From: an uncultured Clostridia bacterium
GTDB lineage: Bacteria; Bacillota; Clostridia; Oscillospirales; Oscillospiraceae
Length of the DNA stretch: 55,759 nucleotides
Assembly (NCBI GenBank): GCA_945486035.1
Contig: CALYTB010000003.1
Coordinates: 1 to 55,759 of the forward strand
Direction of reading: 5' to 3'
Position numbers and translations under genes: made by a program. The notes beneath the pieces were generated by a model. The model was not told where the DNA came from. It saw nothing but the letters and a program-made list of their open reading frames with translations, and did no database searches. Positions 32,045 through 41,001 of the stretch are shown piece by piece; positions within the stretch are counted from its first letter, which is position 1, and each line of letters opens with the position of its first letter.

Positions 32045-32086
32045 CTGTTTTCTGTCATTCCGAATGAGAAAACCGGAATCCGCTTT

Positions 32087-32644
32087 CTACTGAACCTCTA
32101 CCACCCGGATTGTGTCCAGCGTATATTCGGATTGGGACATAATAATGTCCGCAATCACCGCCACATCCGCCTGCTGCAGTCCTCCCTCCGGTGCCGCAAC
32201 CGCAACCGATATACCTTCCGGTGACATGTACGCAACGCAATCAGCATATCCCTTCGCGATGATCAGGCTCTCAATCTGCGCTTCGCTGAGGGCGGTCTGA
32301 ACGATATCTTCCAGGTCCATCGCTGATTCGGCCGCTTTTCCCGTATCGCTGTAAGCCATCGCTTCCTGAAGCAGATTCACCGCGCCGTCCCGGGCCTGCT
32401 GACGGGACAGGCGGACTGCTGAGAAATAGTCCGATGCAGTCGTAGCCGGGTCCTCCCCTGCCGCAATCGCAGCCATATCGCCGCTCAATACCAGAGCATC
32501 ATCGGACATCACTTTTTCGGCATCCACGGTATCTGTCAGATTAACAGCTATGTTTTCCTCCGTATACATCCAGTTCAGATAGATTCCCGCGCAAACCGTT
32601 ACCAGAATTGCCGCTGCAACCAGATTCTTCTTCCATACTTTCAT
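32087..32644 (-). CDS. spoIIIAH: Stage III sporulation protein AH
   Basis: The 185-residue protein has one N-terminal membrane helix (about 6-26) and an extracellular YscJ/FliF-like ring domain. SpoIIIAH in the mother-cell membrane binds SpoIIQ in the forespore membrane to form the feeding channel. The conserved C-terminal segment ESLIIAKGYADCVAYMSPEGISV is present. ATG 32644 follows GGAGGTATC; ATG 32662 would overlap spoIIIAG but lacks a ribosome site. It is the last gene of the operon. Confidence 0.93.
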   Translation of the reverse strand: MKVWKKNLVAAAILVTVCAGIYLNWMYTEENIAVNLTDTVDAEKVMSDDALVLSGDMAAIAAGEDPATTASDYFSAVRLSRQQARDGAVNLLQEAMAYSDTGKAAESAMDLEDIVQTALSEAQIESLIIAKGYADCVAYMSPEGISVAVAAPEGGLQQADVAVIADIIMSQSEYTLDTIRVVEVQ

Positions 32645-32658
32645 AAAGATACCTCCAC

Positions 32659-33159
32659 TCATTTCATTTTCATTACAGAAATTCTGTCTGTTGTCAAGCC
32701 GGTTGCGTTGGAAACCGCTTCCATAAGGGCAAGCTTTACAGATGCGCTGTCCGCCCCCTGACAGAGAATGATCGCACCAAGGTATTTGGGTGGATTGATC
32801 TGTTTAATCAGTCCTGATTGATTTCTCCCGGAATCCGACAGAATAACCGTATCCCTCTGGTAAGCATCCTGCGACCGTTCTTCCTCGTCTGTCTGGTATT
32901 GAATTTCCTTTCCCTCCGCCTCAGATAATAAGACACGAACCTTTCCTGCTCCCTGAACCTGGCTGAGAATTTCCTCCAGCTTCTCCTGTAGCGTAACCTC
33001 CGAGATAACTTCCTGCTCCTGGGGCACCGCCTCTTCCTTTTTTTCGGAACCGCCCTGGGGCAAAAGCATAAATACAATCCCAAGCGCAAGCACCAGGAGC
33101 ACATAGCGGTATTCTTTCAGCCAGAGGACTGCCTTTCCACGAAATGTTATCCAGTCCAT
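32659..33159 (-). CDS. spoIIIAG: Stage III sporulation protein AG
   Basis: The 166-residue protein has one membrane helix (about 17-35) and a ring-forming domain containing the AG block VQGAGKVRVLLSEAEGKE and a C-terminal YLGAIILCQGADS. It forms a large ring in the outer forespore membrane. A Glu-rich stretch near 39-60 links the two parts. Its start overlaps spoIIIAF by 13 nt. Confidence 0.94.
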   Translation of the reverse strand: MDWITFRGKAVLWLKEYRYVLLVLALGIVFMLLPQGGSEKKEEAVPQEQEVISEVTLQEKLEEILSQVQGAGKVRVLLSEAEGKEIQYQTDEEERSQDAYQRDTVILSDSGRNQSGLIKQINPPKYLGAIILCQGADSASVKLALMEAVSNATGLTTDRISVMKMK

Positions 33160-33620
33160 ATCTGATTCTCCTTTGGTATTCCAAGGTCTTTTTCCAGGTA
33201 AGCTTCCATCTTCTGTCTGGCATATTCCGATAGCTGACCGGTGATCCGAACGCTCTCGGGAATTGGGATGGCTCCCTCGCTCAGATAGACCTCCACATCC
33301 AGGTTCAGGTCCAACTCATTGGCTTTGTCCAAGATATATGCCCGTGTCTGTTCTTTTATGATCTCCGCTATGGAATTCCTGGCGTACAGCTCCCCTTCTT
33401 GGGCCATATCAGAGCCTGATGGATATTCCGGCTTCGAATTGTCAGGAAGTGACATTAGCTCCAGTTTTCCGATCGGATTCAGGAAGGTAAAGGCAAGGAT
33501 GAATCCACACAGCAGCTTTACCAAAGCATGCATACCTCCCTTTTTTAACATTGTGTTCAGAACTCCGCAGACAATGGCAGCGGCGGTGACGGAAATAACA
33601 TACTGTTTGATGCTCTCCAT
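33147..33620 (-). CDS. spoIIIAF: Stage III sporulation protein AF
   Basis: The 157-residue protein has two N-terminal membrane helices (about 7-25 and 33-50) and a soluble domain with the ring-building fold expected for AF. ATG 33620 was chosen because it overlaps the spoIIIAE stop (TAATG) and follows GAGGGGTGG; the longer frame to 33671 lies inside spoIIIAE. Conserved start MESIKQYV fits the family. Confidence 0.9.
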   Translation of the reverse strand: MESIKQYVISVTAAAIVCGVLNTMLKKGGMHALVKLLCGFILAFTFLNPIGKLELMSLPDNSKPEYPSGSDMAQEGELYARNSIAEIIKEQTRAYILDKANELDLNLDVEVYLSEGAIPIPESVRITGQLSEYARQKMEAYLEKDLGIPKENQIWTG

Positions 33621-34657
33621 TACACCACCCCTCTGAGATAACAGACAATACTGATAAGCAAGAGAAGACATACAGATCCCGTCATGGCAAGCAGCAGCCC
33701 CATGGCAGATGAAAAATCACCGATCAGTTCTGTAATCGGTTTTGATCCAAAAATCGCGCATACGGCCCCTGTTGCCTTCAGAAGAAGATAATGGCAGCCA
33801 ATTTTCAGAAACGGATCGATACATATTGCTATCACGGCGAAGAAGCCATACAGCCCCGCGGCGTTTTTTGCCATTGCCACACTGACCATAACGGACTCTG
33901 AAGCATCGGAGAGAATCCCGCCAACAATGGGAACCGCAGAGGAAATCACTGCCTTCGTCACTTTTGCCGCCGCACTGTCCGCTGTTCCGCTGATGACACC
34001 GGTCAATCCCATATAGGTGGTAAATACAGTAAGAACCGTTTTCAGAAACCATCCTATCACATCCTTCATCAGGTTGCGGAACTGCTTGAGCATATCCTCC
34101 CCGGTTGCGCCGGATGCAACGGCAAGGGCGAGAAATAAATAGATCATGGGAACCAATATTTTTGCAAGAAAGCTGCTTACCAAAGAAATGACTGCCATGG
34201 TAGCCGCATACAAAGCAGCGGAAGTCCCCACCGCGCCCTGAGCGGCAAGCGCAGCTGTCATCACCGGAATCAACAGCTTCCCATACTGCACCATTTCCAG
34301 AATGGTATCCGAGCCCAGCCGAACCATGGAATTTGTGCTGAGTAAAAGTGTGGCCGCAATGGAAGCGCATCCCGCGATATTACACACATTTTTCTGTGCT
34401 CCTGAAAAGGATTGGACTACGGACACAACCATCACTGCCGCGATTACGGCCAGACAGACCCGGGAGGCCTCATACAGGTCCGGACGAATCTGCGGGATCA
34501 CGTCCTGCAGGATCATCCGGATTCCCTCGCCCAGGGAACTGGCCTCAGGCATGAACGCTCTTCCGGAAGCCGGAACCTCCGGTGCCCCGAACGCAGCGGA
34601 TATCGCGGATACCGATATTTGCGGCGGGACTGCTGTAAGGAATGAACCGATTCTCAT
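33620..34657 (-). CDS. spoIIIAE: Stage III sporulation protein AE
   Basis: The 345-residue polytopic membrane protein has a soluble N-terminal part and about seven to eight hydrophobic segments from about residue 65 on, with the conserved GLTGVISGTADSAAAKVTKA and VPIVGGILSDASE blocks. It is part of the mother-cell side of the feeding tube. ATG 34657 overlaps the spoIIIAD TGA (ATGA) and has AGGAGC upstream; 21 extra codons to 34720 were rejected. Confidence 0.93.
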   Translation of the reverse strand: MRIGSFLTAVPPQISVSAISAAFGAPEVPASGRAFMPEASSLGEGIRMILQDVIPQIRPDLYEASRVCLAVIAAVMVVSVVQSFSGAQKNVCNIAGCASIAATLLLSTNSMVRLGSDTILEMVQYGKLLIPVMTAALAAQGAVGTSAALYAATMAVISLVSSFLAKILVPMIYLFLALAVASGATGEDMLKQFRNLMKDVIGWFLKTVLTVFTTYMGLTGVISGTADSAAAKVTKAVISSAVPIVGGILSDASESVMVSVAMAKNAAGLYGFFAVIAICIDPFLKIGCHYLLLKATGAVCAIFGSKPITELIGDFSSAMGLLLAMTGSVCLLLLISIVCYLRGVV

Positions 34658-35049
34658 AGCGCTCCTAAAATCGTTTGAATCAAATCCATCAGTGCCTGAA
34701 ATACCGGAATGGATAACCACAGGATCACAACAGATCCCACAAGCTGTATCATTTTAGCAAGACCCGCATTACCGCCGTCACTGCAAACCACCGAGGCAAT
34801 TTCCGATACCAGCCCGATTCCAACTGCCTTCAGCAGGATTTCCAGCATGTCGCTGCGCAAGTTCCCCAGGTCCTCAAGCGCACGAAGGAAACGAATAATT
34901 GGGGTGAAATAGGCAGCTGTGATTCCACAGATCAGGATACACCCGGAGACCGACAGCACCATCGTGAACATCTTGTCCTGCTTGCCAGCCAAAAAACCCA
35001 GAATCACGGTCAGCAGGGAAACCGAGATTGCTTTCCAAAACAGTTCCAT
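34654..35049 (-). CDS. spoIIIAD: Stage III sporulation protein AD
   Basis: The 131-residue protein has four hydrophobic helices, as in SpoIIIAD of other spore formers, with the SDMLEILLKAVGIGLVSEIA block. ATG 35049 overlaps the spoIIIAC stop by 1 nt (TGATG). With AC it forms the small membrane module of the channel. Confidence 0.92.
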   Translation of the reverse strand: MELFWKAISVSLLTVILGFLAGKQDKMFTMVLSVSGCILICGITAAYFTPIIRFLRALEDLGNLRSDMLEILLKAVGIGLVSEIASVVCSDGGNAGLAKMIQLVGSVVILWLSIPVFQALMDLIQTILGAL

Positions 35050-35243
35050 CAGAAATCAAACAGCGTTTTTACCATGTCAAATAATTCCGCAATCTGCGGA
35101 GCAAGCATCATCAAAACGACAACAAGCCCGGCAATGCTTGTCAGAGTTGCCTGCTCCTCTCTTCCTGAGCGAGACAGAACCTGATTCAGAATGGACACGA
35201 CTATTCCGATTGCGGCAATTTTGAAAACAAGATCAATTTCCAT
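35049..35243 (-). CDS. spoIIIAC: Stage III sporulation protein AC
   Basis: This 64-residue protein has two membrane helices around a short polar loop (LSRSGREEQATL), matching SpoIIIAC in length and sequence (MEIDLVFKIAAIGI). ATG 35243 starts 2 nt after spoIIIAB. The longer frame to 35354 is inside spoIIIAB. Confidence 0.92.
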   Translation of the reverse strand: MEIDLVFKIAAIGIVVSILNQVLSRSGREEQATLTSIAGLVVVLMMLAPQIAELFDMVKTLFDF

Positions 35244-35245
35244 AG

Positions 35246-35758
35246 TCAAGCAAACAGAATCGCAAGAGCCGCACCGGCACACAGGCCGAGGGTTTTGTAG
35301 CACCGTAAGCGTTCGCTCCGATTTATATTCAAAGCATCCAATTCCAGGATACACTGTTTTCGAACTGCTTCCAGACCTCTTAGTTGACCCGGGAGATCAA
35401 ATTGTCCCAGGGATTTCCCCAACTGCGACAGAATGATGCGCAGCTGTTTGTAGGTGATGGCTTCGTTGGAAATAACACACGCCATGCAGCTTGCCGCATC
35501 CGGCATTACTCTCCTCTCCAACTCCTGCGCCAGAGAGAGGAAAACCTTTCTGAGCATCCCTCCTGTATCCTGCGCCGCTCCCCGGCACAGCTCCGGGAGC
35601 GGCGTAAGCCGGTATTGCAGTTCACACTCCATACGATCCAATGCCCGTACCAGATCGGACAGTGCCCGTTCGCGTTTTCGGTATCTGGTACAGAGCGAAA
35701 AACCATACCCACCGCATCCTGCCACAATCAGGATGGCACCCAGTAGTTTTAATTCCAT
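35246..35758 (-). CDS. spoIIIAB: Stage III sporulation protein AB
   Basis: The 170-residue protein has hydrophobic helices at both ends (about 4-22 and 152-169) around a helical soluble domain resembling type II secretion F/GspF-like units. AB probably links the AA ATPase to the membrane parts. It overlaps spoIIIAA by 10 nt. Confidence 0.92.
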   Translation of the reverse strand: MELKLLGAILIVAGCGGYGFSLCTRYRKRERALSDLVRALDRMECELQYRLTPLPELCRGAAQDTGGMLRKVFLSLAQELERRVMPDAASCMACVISNEAITYKQLRIILSQLGKSLGQFDLPGQLRGLEAVRKQCILELDALNINRSERLRCYKTLGLCAGAALAILFA

Positions 35759-36582
35759 TTGTGCATCCTTTCCACCCTGTAGGATTTATCTGATTTCAGA
35801 ATGATTAGCTCCTCAAAAACATGATTGTCAAGGATTTTTTTGTATACAGGCCGGGAACGGAATTCCTCCAGAGAGCCTGCGTGTGCAGTTGCCAACAGCT
35901 TGACCCCGCACCCTTGTGCCTGCAGGAGCGCACAGCAGTCCTCTTCGGCTGTGATCTCGTCAACAGCAATCCATTCAGGGCCCATGGTTCTGAGCACCAT
36001 TTCAACGCCGCTTGCCTTGGGCGCGCCGGTCAGCACGTCCATTCGGAGGCCTCTTACAAATCCGGTCGGGAATAGTTCCCCTCGCTCATCAACCACCGCA
36101 ACCGTGTGTTTTTCCGATATCTGACGTGCCGCATCCCGCAAGAGCGTGGTTTTCCCCGATCCCGGAGCTCCAAGAATCATGATCGAGCCCGATAAACTGG
36201 TGTTCGTGTCCCAGATGCCAAGATAATCCCGGGCAACCCGAATACAGAGGCTCGTTGCATTGCGGATCCCGGTAATTTCATTCCCCTTCCGAACAACCTC
36301 TCCGCAAAGACCGATTCTGTGGCCCCCTGCCACCGTCAAATAGCCCTGGGATACAGAAGCGGCAGCCCAGGGAGAGTACCTGCTTGCGGCATTTACACAG
36401 AAAGACAAATCATTTACGGTGACTTTTTCCTGCAGCCTGCGAATCCCGCTTCCACATACCAGTTCCGGGGAATCATTGACGCGAAGCCTTAATTCCTGCA
36501 TGGTATCCCGACCAAGCCTGTCCACTTCTCCGGCAATTCTCTTGGGGAGGATATCCAGGAGCTCGTTCCACGCACACTTCAT
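35749..36582 (-). CDS. spoIIIAA: Stage III sporulation protein AA (secretion-type ATPase)
   Basis: The 277-residue ATPase resembles type II/IV secretion motors and is thought to power the mother cell-to-forespore channel. Walker A is G138-APGSGK-T145, and the Walker B region is PEWIAVDEITAEED. ATG 36582 is 8 nt from AGGAG; ATG 36588 and GTG 36591 are too close. It is the first gene of AA-AH. The region upstream (36583-36640) should hold a sigma-E promoter; CATAGTCT near 36600 is a partial -10 match only. Confidence 0.95.
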   Translation of the reverse strand: MKCAWNELLDILPKRIAGEVDRLGRDTMQELRLRVNDSPELVCGSGIRRLQEKVTVNDLSFCVNAASRYSPWAAASVSQGYLTVAGGHRIGLCGEVVRKGNEITGIRNATSLCIRVARDYLGIWDTNTSLSGSIMILGAPGSGKTTLLRDAARQISEKHTVAVVDERGELFPTGFVRGLRMDVLTGAPKASGVEMVLRTMGPEWIAVDEITAEEDCCALLQAQGCGVKLLATAHAGSLEEFRSRPVYKKILDNHVFEELIILKSDKSYRVERMHKWN

Positions 36583-36640
36583 CTGCATCACTCCTGCATA
36601 AGACTATGCGCCCGGATGCGGTCCATGCACCCAGGCACGT

Positions 36641-36672
36641 AAAAAATTGGGCAGCCAAACGGCTGCCCAAAA
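36641..36672 (-). terminator. Terminator between the ECF transporter gene and spoIIIAA
   Basis: On the minus strand a perfect 10-bp GC-rich stem (36661-36670 with 36647-36656, loop of 4) is followed by six T. It separates the vegetative upstream gene from the sporulation operon. Confidence 0.92.
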
Positions 36673-36676
36673 TCCA

Positions 36677-37276
36677 TTAATGTACGAATTTACGTCTTAC
36701 AATCGTAACGATGCGGTAGATTGCGGGGGAAAGAATCATATTTACAAAGAATTCAACCAGGAAATTGACACCCGCGCAGCCAATCACCAGAAATACCACA
36801 ACAGAGTCTGCTCCGAAAGTTGCCAGATTTGCTTCCAGCGTACCGCGTACCAGAGTCAGACCGCCAAGGATGAACAGGCCGGTATTGAGGATTGGCGCCG
36901 TAGCGGCGGCTGCAACAGATGCCCAGAAGGAGCTTGCCTTTACAAACAGCTTGTATACCATTCCCGCGCCCCAGCCGGCGGCGGCGCCTTTCCCGAGGCA
37001 AATAATAGCAGTGAATACAGGGTGCGCCTGGAACAGCATATTGGTAAAAACGTCCTGACCGCTGATTCCGTAAATCAGAACAACCAAGCCAAAAGCAAAA
37101 CCGAGAAATGCGCCGGCTGCCGGTCCCAGGATAAGGGCCCCGACAACAATCGGCACCAGGACAACACTGAACGAAGTCGCGCCAACCTTGATGCTTCCCA
37201 GGAAGCACTGCAGGACGACGACGACTGCCAACAGAATTGCCAGCTGTACCATGCGTGTGATGTTTTTGTTTTTCAT
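36677..37276 (-). CDS. ECF transporter S component, substrate unknown
   Basis: The 199-residue membrane protein has about six hydrophobic helices and the layout of energy-coupling-factor S components (ECF_trnsprt family, start MKNKNITRMVQLAILLAVV). S components bind a vitamin or related nutrient and use a shared EcfAAT module, not encoded here. No riboswitch is seen in the short leader, so the substrate cannot be inferred. It has an AAGGAGG site, its own terminator, and follows ftsK by 77 nt. Confidence 0.85.
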   Translation of the reverse strand: MKNKNITRMVQLAILLAVVVVLQCFLGSIKVGATSFSVVLVPIVVGALILGPAAGAFLGFAFGLVVLIYGISGQDVFTNMLFQAHPVFTAIICLGKGAAAGWGAGMVYKLFVKASSFWASVAAAATAPILNTGLFILGGLTLVRGTLEANLATFGADSVVVFLVIGCAGVNFLVEFFVNMILSPAIYRIVTIVRRKFVH

Positions 37277-37333
37277 AAGAATCCTCCTTGCTGTCCCTCC
37301 GACCTATCGGATGGGATGCATAAATATATCTAC

Positions 37334-37348
37334 AGCGGTTTTACCGCT
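37334..37348 (-). terminator. Short hairpin after ftsK
   Basis: AGCGGT (37334-37339) pairs with ACCGCT (37343-37348). On the minus strand it is followed by GTAGATATATTTAT, a weak T-rich tract, so termination may be partial. Confidence 0.5.
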
Positions 37349-37353
37349 ACAGA

Positions 37354-40071
37354 TCAGTCCAGCTCCTCTGGCACCGGGCCGAAGTCCTCCTCCAAATCGT
37401 CAAAATCCATTTGCGTTCCCTGCCCGGAGCGCATGGCCTGCCATTGCTCTTTGGTAAGCAGGATGGCTCTTGGTTTACTGCCCTGGAAGGGTCCAACAAT
37501 GCCCTTTTCTTCCATTTCATCCACAATCCGGGCCGCACGGGCATAGCCCAGCTTCAGACGCCGCTGAAGCATGGAAACAGAAGCCTGTCCTGTTTCCAGA
37601 ATCACATCCACGGCTGCAGGCAGCATCTGGTCCCCCTCCAGTTCCTCCTGATTGGGTTCCGGTTCCGCTGCTCCGGGCTTTGTTTTCCCGGATTGCTGAG
37701 CCTTCCGTTCGATTTCCTCCAGGACCTCCTCGTTATAGTCAGAGGTGTAGTTCTGCTTTACATAGCTGGCAACCGCTTCCACTTCCCCGTCTGTTACGAA
37801 GCAGCCCTGAACACGCAGTGGCTTTCCGCTGCCGATGGGAGCATAGAGCATGTCACCTTTTCCAACCAGCTTTTCCGCGCCCTGGGTATCCAGGATAATT
37901 CTGGACTCCATGGCGGAAGCAACGCTGAAGGCGATTCGGGAGGGAATATTTGCTTTCATCAGGCCCGTGATTACATCTGCGGAAGGACGTTGGGTTGCGA
38001 TAATCAGGTGCATTCCGGAGGCTCGGCCCATCTGCGCGATGCGGCAGATGGAATCCTCCACTTCCTTCGCGGCGACCAGCATCAGATCGGCCAGCTCATC
38101 GATAATGATGACAACCTGAGGGAGCTTCTGGCCATCTTCCGCGGAAACAATGCTGTTGTAGGATTCCAAATCCCGCACACCGGCATCGGACATCAACTTA
38201 TACCTGCGCAGCATCTCCGTAACGGCCCATTGCAAGGAACCTGCAGCCTTCTTGGGGTCGGTTACTACGGGAATCAGCAGATGGGGAATTCCGTTGTAGA
38301 TACCCAACTCCACCATTTTGGGATCCACCATAATGAGCTTGACATCTTCCGGGGAAGCCTTGTAGAGCAAGCTGATAATGATGGAATTCATACAAACGGA
38401 TTTACCGGAACCGGTAGTACCCGCAATGAGCATGTGGGGCATCTTTGCGATATTGCCCACGATACAAGTACCCCCGATATCCTTGCCCACCGCAAAGGAG
38501 GACTTGGAACGGGACTGGGCAAATGTGTTGGAGTCAATTACCTCCCGCAGGGTTACGGTGGTTACACTGCGGTTCGGGACCTCGATTCCCACAATGGAAA
38601 TCTTTCCGGGAACAGCCGCAATCCGAACACCGGAAGCGCCAAGACTCAAAGCAATATCATCCGCACACCCGGTCAGCTTATTCAGGCGGACACCCTTATC
38701 CAGCTCCACTTCATAACGGGTTACGCTGGGGCCCCGGGTAACGTTGATGATATGCGCGTCAATTTTAAAACTTGCCAGAGTTTCATTGAGCCGGCGGGAG
38801 TTCTCCCGCATTTCATCCGTACCATCCGCAGTCCCCCGGACAGGCTTCTTCAGCAAATCCATGGGTGGGAAGCAATACTCTGTCTTGCCGGATGCTTGAG
38901 ATTGAGCGATCTCCTCGGCAACCTGGACGGCGGATTCCGCCGCTTCCTGGGAGGTAACCTTTCCGGGCTTCTGCTCTGGCTGCTTGGCAGCAGGAGGCTT
39001 CAACGGTTTGGATTCCGGAGCGCCCTCGTCGGATTTCTGAGCGGCATTCTTCTTTGGTGACACGATTGCGGGAGTATCCATCTGAAGCTCCGGCATTTTC
39101 TTAGGTACGGCTTCCAGTTTCACCGGTGCCGCCGGAATGGGCTTTGCTTCAACAATGGATGCATCCGGTTCGTTCTGCCATCTGCGCTCCGTGGCTGCTC
39201 CCACCGGGGAATTGATGTCCAATTCTACCTGGCTGAGGAAGCCTTCTGACCGATTCGGTGCCGCAGTAGGCTCAGGCTGGTTTTTCTGGACGGAAGAAAC
39301 CTCCGTTGTCAACATAAGCTCCTGTTGCCTCGCGGCTTCAAGCTTTTGACGTTTTTGCCGTTTGTGCTCGATCTGCTTATTCGCGATATGATTCACCACA
39401 ACCGCGGCAGGTTCGATATACTCCTGCTGCTCCTCCTCTTCCCAGTCATCTCTCGGCCGGTTGGCAATCGCGCGAATAATACTGGGAATGGTAATCTGCA
39501 TCGCACCCAGTAAAAAGATCACCGCAGCCAGGCCGCACAGGATGAAGGATATCACCTTCCCGCAAGCCCACTGCAGCAGCATTGCGAATCCGCCGCACAG
39601 CACACCGCCGGTAAAACCCTCTCCGCCGCCGAGATAAAGATCTTTCAAAACAGCGAAACCTTCCGACAAAGGATAGGTTTGGACCGCAAGATGATAGATG
39701 CTTCCGCACAGGAAAACGAACGCAAGCGCACACCCGCTTCGCATAGCGGTGTTGGTTTTCCTTCCGAATGTATGAATGATAAACAGGTACAGCAACGCGG
39801 GAATGAAAAAATAGAACCCCGCCTGTCCGATCAAACCAAGGATAACCGATTGAATTGCCTTCAGCAGGAAACCATCTGGATTAATGCTGATTACAAGAAA
39901 CAGTACAAACAGCGCAGCGCTTACCAGTGCGGCAATGATGTTGAAGGGGACACTTTCCTTCTCCTGCGACTGCTTCCTGTTCCCGGAGGAAGTTCCCTTC
40001 TTGGGGGATGCTTTTTTCTTCGCATCTGTTACCGCGCGATCCGCACGGCTTTGACGATTCTTTTGTGCCAT
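37354..40071 (-). CDS. ftsK: DNA translocase FtsK/SpoIIIE
   Basis: The 905-residue protein has four N-terminal membrane helices (about 45-205), a long charged Pro/Gln/Lys linker (about 215-420), the motor domain with Walker A G551-TTGSGK-S558 and Walker B VVIIIDELADLM, and a C-terminal winged-helix gamma domain (about 835-885) that reads KOPS/SRS sequences. It pumps DNA through the closing septum and, in sporulation, into the forespore. The neighbouring ClpP-like TepA matches the Bacillus tepA-spoIIIE order, so SpoIIIE function is likely. ATG 40071 is 5 nt from AGGAGG. Confidence 0.96.
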   Translation of the reverse strand: MAQKNRQSRADRAVTDAKKKASPKKGTSSGNRKQSQEKESVPFNIIAALVSAALFVLFLVISINPDGFLLKAIQSVILGLIGQAGFYFFIPALLYLFIIHTFGRKTNTAMRSGCALAFVFLCGSIYHLAVQTYPLSEGFAVLKDLYLGGGEGFTGGVLCGGFAMLLQWACGKVISFILCGLAAVIFLLGAMQITIPSIIRAIANRPRDDWEEEEQQEYIEPAAVVVNHIANKQIEHKRQKRQKLEAARQQELMLTTEVSSVQKNQPEPTAAPNRSEGFLSQVELDINSPVGAATERRWQNEPDASIVEAKPIPAAPVKLEAVPKKMPELQMDTPAIVSPKKNAAQKSDEGAPESKPLKPPAAKQPEQKPGKVTSQEAAESAVQVAEEIAQSQASGKTEYCFPPMDLLKKPVRGTADGTDEMRENSRRLNETLASFKIDAHIINVTRGPSVTRYEVELDKGVRLNKLTGCADDIALSLGASGVRIAAVPGKISIVGIEVPNRSVTTVTLREVIDSNTFAQSRSKSSFAVGKDIGGTCIVGNIAKMPHMLIAGTTGSGKSVCMNSIIISLLYKASPEDVKLIMVDPKMVELGIYNGIPHLLIPVVTDPKKAAGSLQWAVTEMLRRYKLMSDAGVRDLESYNSIVSAEDGQKLPQVVIIIDELADLMLVAAKEVEDSICRIAQMGRASGMHLIIATQRPSADVITGLMKANIPSRIAFSVASAMESRIILDTQGAEKLVGKGDMLYAPIGSGKPLRVQGCFVTDGEVEAVASYVKQNYTSDYNEEVLEEIERKAQQSGKTKPGAAEPEPNQEELEGDQMLPAAVDVILETGQASVSMLQRRLKLGYARAARIVDEMEEKGIVGPFQGSKPRAILLTKEQWQAMRSGQGTQMDFDDLEEDFGPVPEELD

Positions 40072-40085
40072 CACAGCCTCCTAAC

Positions 40086-40922
40086 TCAAGCCAAGAGATT
40101 CATGATAAATGTAAACAATGCCAACCCCCAGCAGTAGTAAGCAAAGCAGGAATAACCCGTGTCGGAGGCAAGTCCCCGCATGACCTTGATACCCAGGGTT
40201 GCGGTGCCGAAAGCTGCCACAGCTGCCAATATGTAGCTGACAAACATGGAAAAGCTGAGCATACCAATCCCGGAAGAAACCAGCCCAAGCAGATCATAGA
40301 TCACGAATCCAATGCACACCGAAATATCCATCATCAGGGTCATATCCAGCGCATAGCTTCGCTCAACCCCGCACACGGACCCCACAGAAACCGCTGCGCC
40401 CACACCGGAAAATCCGGGAATCACGGAAAGGGTACCGGACAGTCCCATGGCAAACCCTTCCACCCGGGACAGCGTGCGGGAATCCCGGTTGCTCCCGGGA
40501 AGAAACTGCGGAATATACAGAATCAGTCCGTTAACAAACAACAGCAAAGCCACAACCAGCATGCTGCTGACCAGCCCGGAAATTCTCCGATAGAAGATAA
40601 ATACAAGTACAACGGGAATCAGCATGGTTTGAAGCATCCGAAAATCCATGAGACTCTTGGTATCCAGGGGCCGCTTGCGGCGTGATTTTGGAATCCGGGC
40701 CAGACGTCTGGCCCGCGCAATCCGAACAATGTTCGTCTGACATCCCACATACAGAGCGGCAAGCACCGCAAGATCAATCAGAAAGCCAAGGAGCTCCGGT
40801 TCACGGTTTTCTCCAAAAATTTTCAAAATCAGGAGACGATGCGCGTGGGACGAAACAGGCAGAATTTCGGTGATGCCGGAAATCAATCCATAGAATAAGG
40901 TTTTCAACAAGCTCATATCCAT
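40086..40922 (-). CDS. uppP: Divergent undecaprenyl-diphosphatase (UppP/BacA family)
   Basis: The 278-residue membrane protein belongs to the UppP/BacA family, which removes a phosphate from undecaprenyl diphosphate for reuse in wall synthesis. The first motif is GITEILPVSSHAH (E19, H28). The second is PGFSGVG at 169-175, where the family normally has PGxSRSG, so the catalytic Arg is missing. A basic loop (about 69-87) is unusual. ATG 40922 follows AGGTGG. Given the changed motif, it may be inactive or act on another lipid phosphate. ftsK follows after 14 nt. Confidence 0.78.
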   Translation of the reverse strand: MDMSLLKTLFYGLISGITEILPVSSHAHRLLILKIFGENREPELLGFLIDLAVLAALYVGCQTNIVRIARARRLARIPKSRRKRPLDTKSLMDFRMLQTMLIPVVLVFIFYRRISGLVSSMLVVALLLFVNGLILYIPQFLPGSNRDSRTLSRVEGFAMGLSGTLSVIPGFSGVGAAVSVGSVCGVERSYALDMTLMMDISVCIGFVIYDLLGLVSSGIGMLSFSMFVSYILAAVAAFGTATLGIKVMRGLASDTGYSCFAYYCWGLALFTFIMNLLA

Positions 40923-41001
40923 TTTTTGTCCACCTGTTCCCAAAGTTTTACACCATATGATACCACATTTTACATTGGATTTCCAGTGCCGAAACGGAAA
41001 A

